From Beaufortia kweichowensis (lineage: Eukaryota; Chordata; Actinopteri; Cypriniformes; Gastromyzontidae), in the NCBI GenBank assembly GCA_019155185.1, contig CM032808.1:6314716-6378715 (forward strand): a stretch of 64,000 nucleotides of DNA, written 5' to 3'. This document shows, piece by piece, positions 62,908-64,000 of the stretch; the stretch's first letter is position 1; each line of letters begins with the position of its first letter. The translations under genes and the position numbers were made by a program. The notes below the pieces were generated by a model. It was not told the origin of the DNA and searched no databases. It worked only from the letters and a program-made list of their open reading frames with translations.

Positions 62908-63337
62908 TTAACCTGATAACTGTCACAGCAGATATTGAGTATACACATGAAAATGTACTATGTGAACTACAATCTTTTTTATTTTTTCAATCATTTTTAA
63001 GTCTTAACTGATCATTTTAGATATTTTTATAAATTACAGTAACAGTAACATTTTTTTTAATTACTTTTTTGTTTATGTTTATTGTTATGTAAATTAACTA
63101 TATATTTATGAAAATGTATCAGACTCAAGAATAAATATTTATATAAAAAAATCATAACAATAAACATAAACTAAAAAAAATTTATTCATGTTTTTATAAT
63201 AATAAAAATGTTTCATATTCTTTTTAAAAATACCTAGAGATTTAAAAACATAAAAAAATCTAAAATAAAAAAATGTAGTTTGGATAGTGCATTTGTATGT
63301 GTATTCTGAATATGTGCAGTGACAGTTATCAGGTTAA
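62908..63337. mobile_element. TTAA-type MITE (copy H), palindromic
   Basis: 430 bp starting TTAACCTGATAACTGTCACA and ending GTGACAGTTATCAGGTTAA, with TTAA at both ends. Here both arms carry the TGAGTATACACATGAAAATG subterminal block in inverse orientation, so the copy is a fold-back made of two like halves. Confidence 0.75.
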
Positions 63338-64000
63338 CAACCACATAGCAACCATTCAGGACACCTTAGCAACCACATAGGTTCATGCTAAAAAACACTT
63401 GGAACTTAGCGACCAATGCCCTGTCCACCCAGAAATCATTAGCATTTTTTTCAATAAATTTATGCAAAAAAAGTAGTTAAAACCAGTAATTGCGTTCTTA
63501 GCAACGGCTTTGCTTAACAACTCCTGCTAATTATTGTGATTGAGACATTATTACTTATCTAACGTGTCCTTCTGTTTGAGCCGCATTATGCCGTCTGGAG
63601 GCTCATATAAAGCAGCTTGTATCCGAAGAAGTGTGTGCGTTAATCCCGCAGGCACAGACCTGCTGAAGCGCTCTTTTTATCCTCAGGTAATGGCCTCAGG
63701 GTTCTGTCCTTAGTCCCACCACCCCTTAAATGGAAAAGCTATCAGAAAGCTCATTTGCGCGCATAGATTGTACTTGCAGGGCAAAAAATCTCAAATCAAA
63801 ATTCACACACGCGGAGATGGACGCCCACCACAACAACCTATTTACATTAGCGGCTCAGGATCCGAGGATGAGAAGACAGCGGGTCTGGCTGAAATTCAAA
63901 ATTAAAAGCAGGTGCTAATGAGGCAGAAAGTTTATTGGTTGTGCTCCAAGCTGCATTATTAAGGTGGGACGTTTGTAACTTGTACAGTAATTAGTGCATA

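Larger units (their letters stand above)
61642..64000 (+). other. dnah9 intron 48 (continues past the edge)
   Basis: At least 2,359 bp. It contains the TTAA-type MITEs at 62851-63337 and, near 63340-63415, repeats of a CAACCACATAGCAACC motif. No continuing exon was found; the frames at 61825-62028 and 63730-63918 show no dynein similarity. Confidence 0.75.

Overview
This is vertebrate nuclear DNA, most likely from a cypriniform (carp- or zebrafish-like) teleost. Evidence: AT-rich sequence with short GT-AG-bounded exons in long introns; several fish MITE families (TTAA-flanked elements with CCTGATAACTGTCA-type ends, elements opening TTAAAGGGATAGTTCACCC, and GGTAACACTTTA elements); a tRNA-derived SINE; a LINE remnant; and an LTR retroelement. 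Species cannot be fixed from the sequence alone.

The window is dominated by one plus-strand gene, an axonemal outer-arm dynein heavy chain of the DNAH9/DNAH11/DNAH17 (beta-type) group. It best fits dnah9. I could join 48 consecutive coding exons from the ATG at 8428 to 61641. Every junction keeps the reading frame, all introns are GT-AG, and the joined exons total 9,180 nt (3,060 codons). They encode the N-terminal tail, the linker, AAA1 to AAA4 (P-loops at residues about 1848, 2129, 2456 and 2803) and the start of the first stalk helix. The microtubule-binding domain, second stalk helix, AAA5, AAA6 and C-terminus lie beyond the right edge.

Layout: 1-8300 is upstream DNA with a degenerate MITE, a 0.6-kb TA-rich microsatellite (about 6.14-6.76 kb), a CpG-rich minus-strand exon-like segment (6776-6913) and a SINE tail. 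At 8329-8375 two perfect matches to the RFX X-box consensus lie 33 bp apart, just upstream of the start codon; they are the expected ciliary-gene promoter signal. From 8.4 to 24.8 kb come exons 1-26 (tail and linker). From 24.8 to 42 kb come exons 27-38 (AAA1 to AAA3), with long introns carrying MITEs and a LINE fragment. Intron 38 (8 kb) holds a 6.7-kb LTR retroelement in antisense orientation, bounded by AACA duplications, with 1.7-kb LTRs, a tRNA-Trp-type primer-binding site and a polypurine tract, but no recognisable gag-pol. From 50 to 61.6 kb come exons 39-48. The last 2.36 kb is intron 48, with more MITE sequence.

No previously undescribed biological system is evident. The observations most worth checking are the paired X-boxes, the apparently non-autonomous LTR element with internal tandem arrays, the MITE burst and nested insertions in the introns, and the minus-strand exon-like segment.
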